Assembly (NCBI GenBank): GCA_947476285.1 | Contig: CANJPU010000020.1 | Coordinates: forward strand, 1 to 64,000 | Reading direction: 5' to 3' | DNA from: Comamonadaceae bacterium | GTDB lineage: Bacteria > Pseudomonadota > Gammaproteobacteria > Burkholderiales > Burkholderiaceae_C | Length of the DNA stretch: 64,000 nucleotides | In this document: positions 24,093 to 33,303 of the stretch, in pieces | Layout of the letters: each line of letters starts with the position of its first letter | Position numbering within the stretch: the stretch's first letter is position 1 | Notes under the pieces: generated by a model | What the model was told of the DNA's origin: nothing | Databases searched by the model: none | Seen by the model: only the letters and a program-made list of their open reading frames with translations | Translations under genes and position numbers: made by a program

Positions 24093-24890
24093 ATGCCCCA
24101 GTTTGCCGCCAACCTCAGCCTGCTTTACAAAGACCTGCCGTTTCTGGAGCGCTTTGCGGCCGCAGCGCGCTCTGGTTTCAAGACAGTGGAGTTTCAGTTT
24201 CCCTACGATTTTCCGGCGCAGGAGATCGCGCGGTGCCTGAGCGATGCCAAGCTTGGGCTTGCGATGCACAACTTGCCTGCGGGTGATTGGGCGGCGGGTG
24301 ACCGGGGCATGGCGGTGGATCCGCAGCGGGTAGATGAATTTCGCCGGGGCGTGGCGCTTGGCATAGAGTACGCGCGGGTGCTGGGCACGCCGCAAATGAA
24401 CTGCCTGGCGGGCATTGCACCGGCGGGCTTGGATGCGCAGCAGGGGCGCGCAAGCCTAGTGGCCAACCTGCGGTGGGCCGCAGGCGAGCTGCAGCGGCAC
24501 GGCATCGGCTTGCTGCTGGAGCCGATCAACACCTTCGACATCCCCGGATTTTTTGTCAACCGGACGGCGCAGGCGCTACAGATCCTGGATGACGTGGGCG
24601 CGGACACTTTGCGCTTGCAGTACGACATCTACCACGCCCAGCGCATGGAGGGCGAGCTAGCAGGCAATCTGCGCCTGCACCTGCCGCGCATCGGTCACAT
24701 TCAGTTGGCGGACAATCCAGGTCGCAACGAGCCGGGCACAGGCGAGATCAATTACCGCTTCCTGTTTCAGTTGCTCGATCAGTTGGGCTACAAGGGCTGC
24801 ATTGGCTGCGAATACATACCCAGGGATACCACCGCAGCAGGCACCGATGCCGGCTTGGGCTGGCTGGCCGCGCATGGCCAAAGTCTTTGA
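24093..24890 (+). CDS. Hydroxypyruvate isomerase-like sugar-phosphate-isomerase-fold protein
   Basis: A 265-residue TIM-barrel protein of the hydroxypyruvate isomerase/xylose-isomerase-like family. It opens MPQFAANLSLLYKDLPFLER and contains VEFQFPYD, a metal-binding glutamate in LLLEPINTFDIPGFF, the YDIYHAQRMEG loop, and C-terminal IGCEYIPR. These match Hyi-type enzymes, which interconvert hydroxypyruvate and tartronate semialdehyde. The frame is open a long way upstream through the antisense of the lyase gene; the ATG at 24093 is chosen from family alignment. It diverges from the seven-gene operon and may complete its carbon flow into glycerate. Confidence 0.88.
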   Translation: MPQFAANLSLLYKDLPFLERFAAAARSGFKTVEFQFPYDFPAQEIARCLSDAKLGLAMHNLPAGDWAAGDRGMAVDPQRVDEFRRGVALGIEYARVLGTPQMNCLAGIAPAGLDAQQGRASLVANLRWAAGELQRHGIGLLLEPINTFDIPGFFVNRTAQALQILDDVGADTLRLQYDIYHAQRMEGELAGNLRLHLPRIGHIQLADNPGRNEPGTGEINYRFLFQLLDQLGYKGCIGCEYIPRDTTAAGTDAGLGWLAAHGQSL

Positions 24891-24906
24891 TGCGACGGGG
24901 CTTGCC

Positions 24907-25218
24907 TCAGGAGGTGGGCGTCATGATGTGCACGACTCGGCTGGCCAGCATTTCCTTGACCTTGGCGCCATACGCGGCCATGTGAGGCGACGTTGCGTGG
25001 GCGCCCAGGGCCTTCATGCTCTCCCATTTTTCCAGCACGACGAAAGTGTCTTCGCCCCAGCGGGTCTGCACTGGCAGCGCCGGATCGGCGTCGACGGTGG
25101 CGCCGTATTCGATGCAGCCTTGCTCGGCCCGGCAGGCCGGCACATTGGCGTTGAATATCTCAAGCACTTGCTTGCGCAGGCCTGGCTTTGCGGTGATGAC
25201 CGCGATCACATGAATCAT
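24907..25218 (-). CDS. ABM-fold quinol monooxygenase-like protein
   Basis: A 103-residue protein resembling YgiN-type ABM-fold proteins: MIHVIAVITAKPGLRKQVLE, then EQGCIEYGATVD, VVLEKWESMKALGAHATSPHM and a short C-terminal strand. YgiN itself is a quinol monooxygenase; most relatives are untested. It converges on the isomerase gene with 16 bp between stops. GAGGAAT precedes its ATG. It is not closely similar to the ABM protein at 20066. Confidence 0.87.
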   Translation of the reverse strand: MIHVIAVITAKPGLRKQVLEIFNANVPACRAEQGCIEYGATVDADPALPVQTRWGEDTFVVLEKWESMKALGAHATSPHMAAYGAKVKEMLASRVVHIMTPTS

Positions 25219-25352
25219 TTCTTATTCCTCGTTTCCAGGTTGACACAGGGCGAGTCCTTGAAGAAGATGACCCTTGTCGTTCTTCGGGCCTTGCGTTCTG
25301 CGAGGCAAAGTTTACCCCCCTCTACAGTGCCCATCCGGCCTGTTCCTCTTTC

Positions 25353-26765
25353 ATGACACCAGACCCCAGAATTCAGATCCCATCGGTTGACCGGCTGATG
25401 CGCATGCCCGGCCCGGCTGCCTTGCTGGCCGAGCATGGCCACACCCTGGTGGTCAGCCAGGCGCGCGTGCTGCTCGATGAATTACGACAGGCTGCGCAGG
25501 CAGGCACTTTGCAAGCGGATGCGCTGGATGCACAGGCGTTGCATAACGCGCTTGCGGCCCACGTGGCGCGACGGCTCGCCCCCAATATGCGACGGGTGCT
25601 CAACCTGACCGGCACGGTGATCCACACCAACCTGGGCCGCGCCCTGATCGCCGACGCCGCCCTGCAGCACCTGCTGGCCATGATGGCGGGGCCCAACAAC
25701 CTTGAGTACGACCTGGCATCGGGCGGGCGGGGTGACCGCGATGCGATCGTCGAAGAACTGCTGTGCACGTTGACTGGCGCCCAGGCCGCCACGGTGGTGA
25801 ACAACAATGCGGCCGCGGTCTTGCTCACCATCGCGGCGCTTGCGCGTGGGCGGGAGGTCATTGTTTCGCGCGGCGAGCTGGTCGAGATCGGTGGTGCATT
25901 CCGCATGCCCGATGTGATGTCCAGCGCCGGCGCGAAGCTGGTGGAAGTCGGCACCACCAATCGCACCCATGCGCATGACTACGAGCGCGCCATCGGCAAA
26001 GACACTGCTCTCTTGATGAAGGTGCACACCAGCAACTACGCGGTGCAGGGCTTCACCAGCTCGGTCGATGAGTCGGTGCTGGCCGGCATCGCCCATGCGC
26101 GGGCACTGCCATTGGCCACCGATCTGGGTGCTGGCTCACTGGTGGATTTGGCTGCTTATGGCCTACCGCGTGAGCCCACGCCTCAAGAGAAACTAGCGGC
26201 CGGCTGCGATGTGGTCACATTCAGTGGCGACAAACTATTGGGCGGGCCGCAAGCCGGGCTGATCGTGGGCAATCGGGCTCAGATCGACCTGATTCGCAAG
26301 TTCCCGATGAAGCGGGCCTTGCGCATGAGCAAGCTGCCGCTGGCCGTGCTGGAAGCAACGCTGCGGCTGTACCTGCGGCCCGAGCGCTTGACGCGCGACC
26401 TGCCGGTACTGCGCTTGTTGACGCGGCCGCAAGAGGCCATCTTGGCCATGGCGCATGACTTGCAGGCCGCCGTGGCGCAAGCTGTGGCACCGCGCTTTGC
26501 GGTGGCGGTGGCGCAGATGCAGGGGCAGATTGGTTCGGGTTCGCTGCCGGTGGAGCGGCTGCCTTCGGCGGGCTTGAAAATTTCGCCGGTGCAAAAGAAG
26601 GGCGCTGGCCGCGCGCTCGACGAGCTGGCCACGGCGTTGCGCTCGCTGCCGCTGCCGGTCATTGGCCGCATCGGGGATGATTGCCTCTGGCTGGATCTGC
26701 GTTGCCTGGAAGATGCAGCGCCGTTTGCCGCCCAGTTGTCCGCACTGCACCAGGCCCTGGCCTGA
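25353..26765 (+). CDS. selA: L-seryl-tRNA(Sec) selenium transferase
   Basis: A 470-residue PLP enzyme that converts Ser-tRNA(Sec) to Sec-tRNA(Sec). It has the full SelA layout: an N-terminal helical domain (PSVDRLMRMPG, then RVLNLTGTVIHTNLGRA), a central domain with VEVGTTNRTHAHDYERAI and VHTSNYAVQGF, and the PLP lysine K294 in TFSGDKLLGGPQAG, close to the K295 of the E. coli enzyme. It normally lies next to selB and near selC, but here an unrelated flavoprotein follows directly and no selB, selC or selD was seen in the window. Either those lie elsewhere or this is an isolated copy. Confidence 0.93.
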   Translation: MTPDPRIQIPSVDRLMRMPGPAALLAEHGHTLVVSQARVLLDELRQAAQAGTLQADALDAQALHNALAAHVARRLAPNMRRVLNLTGTVIHTNLGRALIADAALQHLLAMMAGPNNLEYDLASGGRGDRDAIVEELLCTLTGAQAATVVNNNAAAVLLTIAALARGREVIVSRGELVEIGGAFRMPDVMSSAGAKLVEVGTTNRTHAHDYERAIGKDTALLMKVHTSNYAVQGFTSSVDESVLAGIAHARALPLATDLGAGSLVDLAAYGLPREPTPQEKLAAGCDVVTFSGDKLLGGPQAGLIVGNRAQIDLIRKFPMKRALRMSKLPLAVLEATLRLYLRPERLTRDLPVLRLLTRPQEAILAMAHDLQAAVAQAVAPRFAVAVAQMQGQIGSGSLPVERLPSAGLKISPVQKKGAGRALDELATALRSLPLPVIGRIGDDCLWLDLRCLEDAAPFAAQLSALHQALA

Positions 26766-27881
26766 ATGGATCAGGTCGATGCACTTGTCATAGGTGCCGG
26801 CGCAGTTGGCTTGGCCGTGGCCCGGGCACTGGCGCAAAGCGGGCACGAGACGATCGTCGCCGAGGCGCAAACAGCCATTGGCCAGGGCGTGAGTTCGCGC
26901 AACAGCGAAGTCATTCACGCGGGCCTGTACTATGCGCCCGGCTCACGCAAGGCAAGCCTGTGCGTGCGCGGCAAGGAAATGCTGTACGCGTTTTGCACCA
27001 GCCATGGGGTGGCGCATCGCCAATGCGGCAAGCTGGTAGTGGCACATGCGCCGCAGGAACTTGCGGCCTTGCGTGCCCTGCAAGTGCGTGCGGTCGCCAA
27101 CGGCGTGCCGGTGCAGTGGCTCGACGCCGCCCAGGCGATGGAGCTGGAGCCAGCGCTGAGTTGTGTGGCGGCTTTGCTCTCTGACTCGACCGGCATCATC
27201 GATAGCCACGGCTACATGTTGGCCTTGCAGGGCGATCTGGAAGCCGCAGGTGGCATGGTGGCTCTGGGTTCTGCGGTGCACTCCGCGGTGCTGGGCCGCG
27301 CGGGCCAGGCACATGTGGTGCGCATGGCCGATGGCAGCGAGTTGGCGGCGCGCTTGCTGGTCAATGCGGCGTCGCTGCATGCCTGTGCTCTGGCGCGAGA
27401 GTTCGCGGGGCTGGATGCGCGTTTCGTGCCGCGTGAGTATTTTGCCAAGGGCAGCTACTACTCTCTTGCCGGCAAGGCGCCATTTAGTCGCCTCATCTAC
27501 CCGGCACCGGCCGATGCATGGCTGGGCGTGCACCTGACACTCGATCTGGGCGGACAGGCGCGCTTCGGCCCTGATCTCGAGTGGCTCGATATTGCAGGCG
27601 CGCAAGACATCGACTACACCGTCGATCCACGGCGGTCCGAGTCGTTCTATTCCGAGGTAAGACGCTATTGGCCCGGCTTGCCCGATGGCGCCTTGCAGCC
27701 GGCCTACAGCGGCGTGCGGCCCAAGATCCACGCAGCCAACCAGCCTGCACCCGACTTTCGCATTGACGGCCCCGCCGTGCATGGCGTTGCGGGCTTGGTC
27801 AATTTGTTTGGCATAGAGTCGCCGGGGCTGACGAGTTCACTGGCCATCGGCGAGCTGGTGCTGGAGAAGCTGGACACCTGA
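26766..27881 (+). CDS. FAD-dependent L-2-hydroxyglutarate oxidase/dehydrogenase-like protein
   Basis: A 371-residue DAO-superfamily flavoprotein. The dinucleotide motif is ALVIGAGAVGLAVARALA at the start, followed by the family-typical SSRNSEVIHAGLYYAPGS and KASLCVRGKEML. The C-terminus has GVRPKIHA and NLFGIESPGLTSSLAIGE. These are the segments seen in L-2-hydroxyglutarate dehydrogenase and its close relatives, which oxidise L-2-hydroxy acids with electrons going to quinone or oxygen. The start codon directly follows the selA stop, so both are probably on one transcript, although no functional link is known. It converges on pyrD with 1 bp between stops. Confidence 0.85.
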   Translation: MDQVDALVIGAGAVGLAVARALAQSGHETIVAEAQTAIGQGVSSRNSEVIHAGLYYAPGSRKASLCVRGKEMLYAFCTSHGVAHRQCGKLVVAHAPQELAALRALQVRAVANGVPVQWLDAAQAMELEPALSCVAALLSDSTGIIDSHGYMLALQGDLEAAGGMVALGSAVHSAVLGRAGQAHVVRMADGSELAARLLVNAASLHACALAREFAGLDARFVPREYFAKGSYYSLAGKAPFSRLIYPAPADAWLGVHLTLDLGGQARFGPDLEWLDIAGAQDIDYTVDPRRSESFYSEVRRYWPGLPDGALQPAYSGVRPKIHAANQPAPDFRIDGPAVHGVAGLVNLFGIESPGLTSSLAIGELVLEKLDT

Positions 27882-27882
27882 G

Positions 27883-28932
27883 TTACGTGGAGGTGCGCAG
27901 CGCCTTGATCGCCCGAGCCGATTCGGTGACCAGATTCGGGCCCTGATAGATCAAGCCGGTGTAGATCTGAATCACGTCTGCGCCCGCTTCAATTTTTGAG
28001 ACCGCATCGCGCCCGCTCATGACGCCGCCCACGCCGATGATGGGAAAGCCCTTGCCCAGCGCCTTGCGCAATTGGGCGATGACGCGGTTGCTGGGGGCCA
28101 GAACCGGAGCGCCGCTTAAGCCCCCGGTTTCCTTCGCATGTGGCAGGCCCTGAACTGCGTCACGGCTGATGGTGGTGTTGGTGGCGACCACGCCGTCCAT
28201 GCCATGGCGCTGCAGCGCTGCTGCGATCACATCGATCTGCGCCTCGTCCAGATCGGGTGCGATCTTCAGGAAGATCGGTACGCGGCGCACATGCTGCTCG
28301 GCCAGGGCTTGTCGCTCGTGGGCAATGGCGCCCAGCAGGCCGTCTAGCGCGTCGTCCGACTGCAGCGAGCGCAGGTTGCTGGTGTTGGGGCTGGAGATGT
28401 TGACGGTGACATAGTCCGCATGCGGGTAGACGCCGCGTAGGCCCAGCAGGTAGTCGCTGGTGGCGTTCTCGATTGGGGTGGCCGCGTTCTTGCCGATGTT
28501 CAGGCCCAGGATGCGGCTGCGCTCGCGAAAGGACGATCGCCGTACATTGGCGATGAAGGCATCGAGCCCATCGTTGTTGAAACCCAGTCGGTTGATCAAG
28601 GCCTTGGCCTTGGGTAGTCTGAATAGGCGCGGCTTTGGGTTGCCCGGCTGAGGCAGGGGAGTGACTGTGCCGACTTCGACAAAGCCAAAGCCCAGTGAAC
28701 CCAGCCCGTCGATGCAGCGCGCATTTTTGTCCAGACCGGCGGCCAGGCCCACGCGGTTGGGAAAGTGCAGGCCTGCCAGCTCAATCGGGTCATCGACCAT
28801 GCTGGCGCGGTAGGCCCACTCCAGCGGCGTGCCATGCAGCCGCGCCAGCGATTGCATGGTGAGCTCATGGGCGGTTTCGGGGTCGAGCCCGAACAGAAAG
28901 GGACGGGCAAGGGCGTAGGGCAGCAGCGACAT
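27883..28932 (-). CDS. pyrD: Dihydroorotate dehydrogenase (quinone), class 2
   Basis: A 349-residue FMN enzyme that oxidises dihydroorotate in pyrimidine synthesis and feeds electrons to the membrane quinone pool. The N-terminal amphipathic helix ([20 protein letters not shown]) is the class 2 membrane anchor. The catalytic serine is in [14 protein letters not shown], and [11 protein letters not shown] and [20 protein letters not shown] are FMN-site segments. It is divergent from rpiA across a gap of only 33 bp, so the promoters must lie very close to or inside the genes. Confidence 0.96.
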   Translation of the reverse strand: MSLLPYALARPFLFGLDPETAHELTMQSLARLHGTPLEWAYRASMVDDPIELAGLHFPNRVGLAAGLDKNARCIDGLGSLGFGFVEVGTVTPLPQPGNPKPRLFRLPKAKALINRLGFNNDGLDAFIANVRRSSFRERSRILGLNIGKNAATPIENATSDYLLGLRGVYPHADYVTVNISSPNTSNLRSLQSDDALDGLLGAIAHERQALAEQHVRRVPIFLKIAPDLDEAQIDVIAAALQRHGMDGVVATNTTISRDAVQGLPHAKETGGLSGAPVLAPSNRVIAQLRKALGKGFPIIGVGGVMSGRDAVSKIEAGADVIQIYTGLIYQGPNLVTESARAIKALRTST

Positions 28933-28965
28933 GGATAATTCTCTTATTCAAACCGATTGTCGCAA

Positions 28966-29637
28966 ATGACTCAAGACGAACTCAAAGCACTGGTCGGGCA
29001 GGCCGCCCTGCAATACGTGGTGCCGGGCCAGATTGTGGGCGTGGGCACCGGCTCCACGGTCAACAAATTCATTGATGCACTGGCTACGATGCGCGAACGC
29101 ATTCCCGGCGCGGTCTCCAGCTCCGTTGCTTCAACCGAACGCATGCGTGCGCTGGGCATCACCGTCTTCGATGCGAATGAGGTGGACGAACTGGCGGTGT
29201 ACATCGACGGTGCCGATGAAATCGATGGCAAGGGGTTCATGATCAAGGGTGGTGGCGCGGCCCTTACTCGCGAGAAGATTGTGGCGGCTCAGTCGGCGCG
29301 CTTTGTCTGCATCGCCGATGAGAGCAAGCAGGTCGCGGTGCTGGGCCGCTACCCGGTGCCGGTGGAGGTGATCCCAATGGCCGCACGGCGCGTGACACGG
29401 CAATTCGCGGCCATGGGCGGCACAGCCAGGCTGCGCATGAAAGACGGCCAAGCGCTCGTCACCGACAACGGCCAGCACATCCTGGATGTGTCGGGCCTTT
29501 CCATCACGGATCCACTGCAATTCGAGACCGAGGTCAATCAATGGCCCGGCGTGGTCACGGTGGGGGTGTTTGCGCTACAGGGGGCGGCGGTGTGCCTGCT
29601 GGGCACGGCGAGCGGTGTCAAGACGCTCACGTATTGA
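28966..29637 (+). CDS. rpiA: Ribose-5-phosphate isomerase A
   Basis: A 223-residue enzyme interconverting ribose 5-phosphate and ribulose 5-phosphate. Family segments are [34 protein letters not shown] with the active-site aspartates, and the catalytic glutamate in LTREKIVA. I took the ATG at 28966; an in-frame TTG at 28957 would add three residues and neither has a clear ribosome site. It converges on the glutaredoxin-like gene at 29654. Confidence 0.95.
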   Translation: MTQDELKALVGQAALQYVVPGQIVGVGTGSTVNKFIDALATMRERIPGAVSSSVASTERMRALGITVFDANEVDELAVYIDGADEIDGKGFMIKGGGAALTREKIVAAQSARFVCIADESKQVAVLGRYPVPVEVIPMAARRVTRQFAAMGGTARLRMKDGQALVTDNGQHILDVSGLSITDPLQFETEVNQWPGVVTVGVFALQGAAVCLLGTASGVKTLTY

Positions 29638-29653
29638 GCTCTCAAACCCTGGC

Positions 29654-30328
29654 TCAGAAGCGAATGCCGGTGGGATTTTCGCTGTTTTCTTCGGGCGCCT
29701 CGGATGCATCCTGCGAAGCGCTGGCTTGGCCTGCCGCTGCGGCGGCCTGGGCGGGCGCAGGCCGCGCGGCCGTCGCCGCATCGGCGCTGACCAGGGGCGT
29801 GGCAGGTGCCTGGGTGTAGCCCGCCGGCAGCTGCGAGGTCTTGGGGTAGCCTGCCGCGTCGAGGAACTGGGTCCACTCAACTTCAGCAAATCCCTTGAGC
29901 TGCTGCCCGCCTATGGTCAGAAAGGGCACAGATGAGGAGCCGGACATGCGCAGCAGGGCCTGGATGTCTTCATTGCTACTCACAGTTTTTTCGGTGAAGA
30001 GAATGCCACGGCCAGAGAGCATGGCCCGAGCGCCTTCGCAGGGGCCGCAGCCTTGCGCGGTGTACAGGACCACCGGGTAGCGCTCCACCGGCTGGCGTAG
30101 CTCAAATGGCAGTTGGATGGTGCTGGCACCCTGTGAATTCAGCCGCACGACCTGCGTGGCCGGGCCTTTGCCCTGGGCTTCCATGGGCGGTTTGTCCGAG
30201 AAGGTAACGCGTCCGTCCGGCCCCACTGAGCGAAAGATCTGTTGTGCGTTTGCATCATCGGTCAGCCATGCGGTAGCTGCCAGTGTGGCCAATAGGCCGA
30301 TTGCGACAGAGTGACGGGCTAAAAACAT
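29654..30328 (-). CDS. Exported glutaredoxin-like protein with DUF4124-like N-terminus
   Basis: A 224-residue secreted protein. Residues 1-28 are a signal peptide (AIGLLATLAATAWL, cleavage after ANA). Residues 29-50 (QQIFRSVGPDGRVTFSDKPP) look like a DUF4124 domain, common in exported betaproteobacterial proteins. A glutaredoxin-like domain follows with redox motif CGPC (YTAQGCGPCEGARAML) and cis-Pro SVPFLTIGG. The tail after about residue 170 is Ala/Pro/Ser-rich and probably disordered. It is likely a periplasmic thiol-disulfide or binding protein of unknown partner. It is the last gene of the kinase-regulator-folD-prlC operon, 21 bp after prlC. Confidence 0.83.
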   Translation of the reverse strand: MFLARHSVAIGLLATLAATAWLTDDANAQQIFRSVGPDGRVTFSDKPPMEAQGKGPATQVVRLNSQGASTIQLPFELRQPVERYPVVLYTAQGCGPCEGARAMLSGRGILFTEKTVSSNEDIQALLRMSGSSSVPFLTIGGQQLKGFAEVEWTQFLDAAGYPKTSQLPAGYTQAPATPLVSADAATAARPAPAQAAAAAGQASASQDASEAPEENSENPTGIRF

Positions 30329-30349
30329 CGTGCCAAATCCTCCAACGGT

Positions 30350-32383
30350 TCAGGCCATGCCCTGGTGCCGCAGCAGCGCGTCCAGAGTGGGCTCGCGTCC
30401 GCGGAATGCCTTGAATGACTCCATGGCCGGCCGGCTACCGCCGGCCTCCAGGATGGCCTGCCGGTATTTTCGCCCGGTTTCGACGCTGGGCAAACCATCT
30501 TTACCGCTGGTTTCCTCAAATGCGGCATAGGCGTCGGCACTGAGCACCTCGGCCCACTTGTAGCTGTAGTAGCCGGCTGCGTAGCCTCCGGCGAAGATGT
30601 GGCTGAAGGTGTGGGCCGTGCGGCTAAAGGCCGGCGGTTTCTGCACCGCGACCTCGTCTCGCACCTGAGCCAGCAAGGCCAGGATGTCCGTGGCCGGGTC
30701 GTGCCCGGTGTGCAGCAGCATGTCGAACAGCGCGAATTCAATCTGCCGCAGGGTGCCCAGACCGCTCTGGAAGTTGCGCCCGGCCACCATTTTGTCGAAC
30801 AGTTCGCGCGGCAGCGGCTGGCCGCTGTCCACGTGGGCGGTCATGTGGCGCAGCACGTTCCATTCCCAGCAGAAGTTTTCCATGAACTGGCTGGGCAGCT
30901 CGACCGCATCCCATTCGACGCCGCTGATGCCCGAGACATCGCGCTCGTTCACCCTGGTCAGCATGTGGTGCAGGCCGTGGCCGAACTCATGAAAGAGCGT
31001 GGTGACGTCATCGTGCGTGAGCAGGGGCGGCTTGCCATCGACCCCGTCCGCGAAATTGCACACCAGGTGCGCCACCGGCGTTTGCAGTTGCTTGTCGTCC
31101 GGACGCAGCCAGCGTGCGCGCGCGTCGTCCATCCAGGCGCCGCCACGCTTGCCGGGGCGCGCGGCAGGGTCGAGGTAGAACTGGCCCACCAGTTGCCGGC
31201 CTTCGCCTTGCCCACGCTCTATGCGGTAGAAGGCGACGCTGGGGTTCCACACCGGCGCCGTGTCGCGCGCAATGCTCACCTCAAACAAGGTCTCCACGAT
31301 CTTGAACAAGCCGGCCAGTACCTTGGGCGCGGTAAAGTACTGCTTGACCTCCTGTTCGCTGAAGGCGTAGCGCTCTTCCTTGAGTTTTTCGCCGATGTAG
31401 GGCCAGTCCCAGGCCTGCGGGTCTTGCATGGCCAGGTGCGCTTTGGCGAATGCACGCATGTCGTCCACGTCTTTCTGCGCGAACGGTCGGGCACGCGCCG
31501 CCAGATCGCGCAGGAAGGCGATCACTTCCTGGGGTGAGTCGGCCATCTTGGGCACCAGAGAGAGCTGCCCAAAATTGTCAAAGCCCAGCAGGCGTGCCTC
31601 TTCAAGCCGCAAGGCCAAAATCTCACGGATCAATGCGGTGTTGTCAAAGCGCGGCTCGCCCTGGTCGCTGGCGCGGGTGGTGTAGGCGCGGTACATGCGC
31701 TCGCGCAAGGCACCGCTGCGGGCGAACTGCATCACCGGCAGATAGCAGGGCATCTTGAGTGTGAGCTTATGGCCGTCCTTGCCCTCGGCTTGGGCTGCGG
31801 CACGCGCCGCCTGCACCACGTCATCGGGCACGCCATCGAGCTCGCCTGCGCTGGCGTAGTAACTGAAGGCGTCGGTGGCATCGAGGGCGTTCTCGCTGAA
31901 TTTCTGACTCAGCTCGGCCTGCCGCTCTTGGATGGCGGCGAAGCGCGCGTGGGCGGCGCCCGTCAACTCCGCGCCGCCCAACACGAAATTGCGAATCGCA
32001 TTCTTGTGGGCCTGGGCTTGCTCGGCATTGAGGCTGTCTTGGGGTATGGCCTTGTACTTGGCATAGAGGCGCTCGTCTGATCCGAGGCGGGTCCAGAAGT
32101 CGGTGACTTTGGGTAAGGCGTCGTTGTAGGCCGCGCGAAGCTCGGGTGTGTCGGCCACGCCGTTGAGGTGGCTGACCACGCCCCAGGCCCGGCCCAGTTT
32201 CTCGCCTGCGGTGTCGAGCACGGCAGCAATGGCTTGCCAGTTGGCGGGGAAGTTGGGTTCAGTGACGGTCTTGAGGGCTGCTTCGGCCTGTGTCAGCAGG
32301 CTGTCGATGGCAGGCGCCACATGCGCTGGCTGGACCTGGTCGAACAGGGGAAGATCGGTGAAGTCAAGAAGGGGATTGCTCAT
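30350..32383 (-). CDS. prlC: Oligopeptidase A (M3 family zinc metallopeptidase)
   Basis: A 677-residue cytoplasmic peptidase that degrades short peptides, including cleaved signal peptides. The zinc motif HEFGH lies near residue 464 in TLFHEFGHGLHHMLT, with the downstream glutamate ligand in GVEWDAVELPSQFMENF. Length and the N-terminus (NPLLDFTDLPLFDQVQPAHV) match the PrlC type. It follows folD after 56 bp on the same strand. Confidence 0.96.
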   Translation of the reverse strand: MSNPLLDFTDLPLFDQVQPAHVAPAIDSLLTQAEAALKTVTEPNFPANWQAIAAVLDTAGEKLGRAWGVVSHLNGVADTPELRAAYNDALPKVTDFWTRLGSDERLYAKYKAIPQDSLNAEQAQAHKNAIRNFVLGGAELTGAAHARFAAIQERQAELSQKFSENALDATDAFSYYASAGELDGVPDDVVQAARAAAQAEGKDGHKLTLKMPCYLPVMQFARSGALRERMYRAYTTRASDQGEPRFDNTALIREILALRLEEARLLGFDNFGQLSLVPKMADSPQEVIAFLRDLAARARPFAQKDVDDMRAFAKAHLAMQDPQAWDWPYIGEKLKEERYAFSEQEVKQYFTAPKVLAGLFKIVETLFEVSIARDTAPVWNPSVAFYRIERGQGEGRQLVGQFYLDPAARPGKRGGAWMDDARARWLRPDDKQLQTPVAHLVCNFADGVDGKPPLLTHDDVTTLFHEFGHGLHHMLTRVNERDVSGISGVEWDAVELPSQFMENFCWEWNVLRHMTAHVDSGQPLPRELFDKMVAGRNFQSGLGTLRQIEFALFDMLLHTGHDPATDILALLAQVRDEVAVQKPPAFSRTAHTFSHIFAGGYAAGYYSYKWAEVLSADAYAAFEETSGKDGLPSVETGRKYRQAILEAGGSRPAMESFKAFRGREPTLDALLRHQGMA

Positions 32384-32439
32384 CCCCCGTATTTTGCGTC
32401 AGCCGGCGCCAATGCAAGGGTGGCGGGGGATTGACCGTC

Positions 32440-33303
32440 TCAATGAGATGGATTGGTGGCGGCCCGCTCGGCTGCCTCAATGGTGTTGACCAGCAGCATC
32501 GCTCGTGTCATGGGGCCGACGCCACCGGGCACCGGCGTGATCCAGCCGGCCACTTCGCGCACGCCAGAGAAGTCGACATCGCCGCACAACTTGCCCTGGT
32601 CGTTGCGGTTCATGCCCACATCGATGACCACTGCGCCAGGCTTGATCATGTCTGCAGTGAGGACATCGCGCTTGCCCACCGCAGCGACCACCACGTCGGC
32701 TTGCAGCGTGAAGGCCTTGAGGTCTTTGGTGGCGCTGTGGCAGATGGTGACGGTGGCATTCTTTTGCAGCAGCATCAGGGCCATGGGCTTGCCCACGATA
32801 TTGCTGCGGCCTATGACCACCGCATGCTTGCCGCGCAAGTCATAGCCGATGGATTCGAGCATTTTCATGCAGCCATAGGGCGTGCATGGCCAGAAGCCGG
32901 GCTGGCCCACCATCAGCGCACCCGCGCTGGCCACATGAAAGCCGTCGACGTCTTTGGCAGGCGAGATGGCTTCGATCACATGATGGGTGTTCATGTGTTT
33001 TGGCAGCGGCAACTGCACCAGGATGCCATGCACCGAGGGATCGGCGTTGAGTTGCCCAATGCGTGCGAGCAGGCTGGCCTCTGGCATGTCGGCGGGGTAG
33101 CGCTCCAGCGTGGCGTGCAAGCCAGTCTGGGTGCTGTCGTTGACCTTGTGCTTGGTGTAGATCTGGCTGGCCGGGTCTTCGCCCACCAGGATGATGGCCA
33201 GGCTGGGCTGAACGCCCCGGGCCTTGAGGGCAGCCGTGCGGCCAGCGACTTCGGCGCGGATTTTTTCGGCCAGCGCGTTGCCGTCTATCAGCTGAGCACT
33301 CAT
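32440..33303 (-). CDS. folD: Methylenetetrahydrofolate dehydrogenase/cyclohydrolase
   Basis: A 287-residue bifunctional enzyme interconverting 5,10-methylene-, methenyl- and 10-formyl-tetrahydrofolate. The catalytic lysine lies in [13 protein letters not shown], and typical segments are [29 protein letters not shown] and the C-terminal [18 protein letters not shown]. Its start overlaps the stop of the FixJ-type regulator by 4 nt, an unusual translational coupling of a housekeeping enzyme to a two-component system. Confidence 0.97.
   Translation of the reverse strand: MSAQLIDGNALAEKIRAEVAGRTAALKARGVQPSLAIILVGEDPASQIYTKHKVNDSTQTGLHATLERYPADMPEASLLARIGQLNADPSVHGILVQLPLPKHMNTHHVIEAISPAKDVDGFHVASAGALMVGQPGFWPCTPYGCMKMLESIGYDLRGKHAVVIGRSNIVGKPMALMLLQKNATVTICHSATKDLKAFTLQADVVVAAVGKRDVLTADMIKPGAVVIDVGMNRNDQGKLCGDVDFSGVREVAGWITPVPGGVGPMTRAMLLVNTIEAAERAATNPSH

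Noticed and set aside
22593-24890. A 765-codon plus-strand frame that includes the isomerase gene but begins far upstream
   Set aside because: The part before 24093 is antisense to the lyase and Bug genes and has no family likeness; only the last 265 codons are the isomerase.
25240-25268. A perfect TTGACA upstream of selA
   Set aside because: At 17-bp spacing the -10 would be GAAGAT, matching only three consensus bases, so I do not call a promoter.
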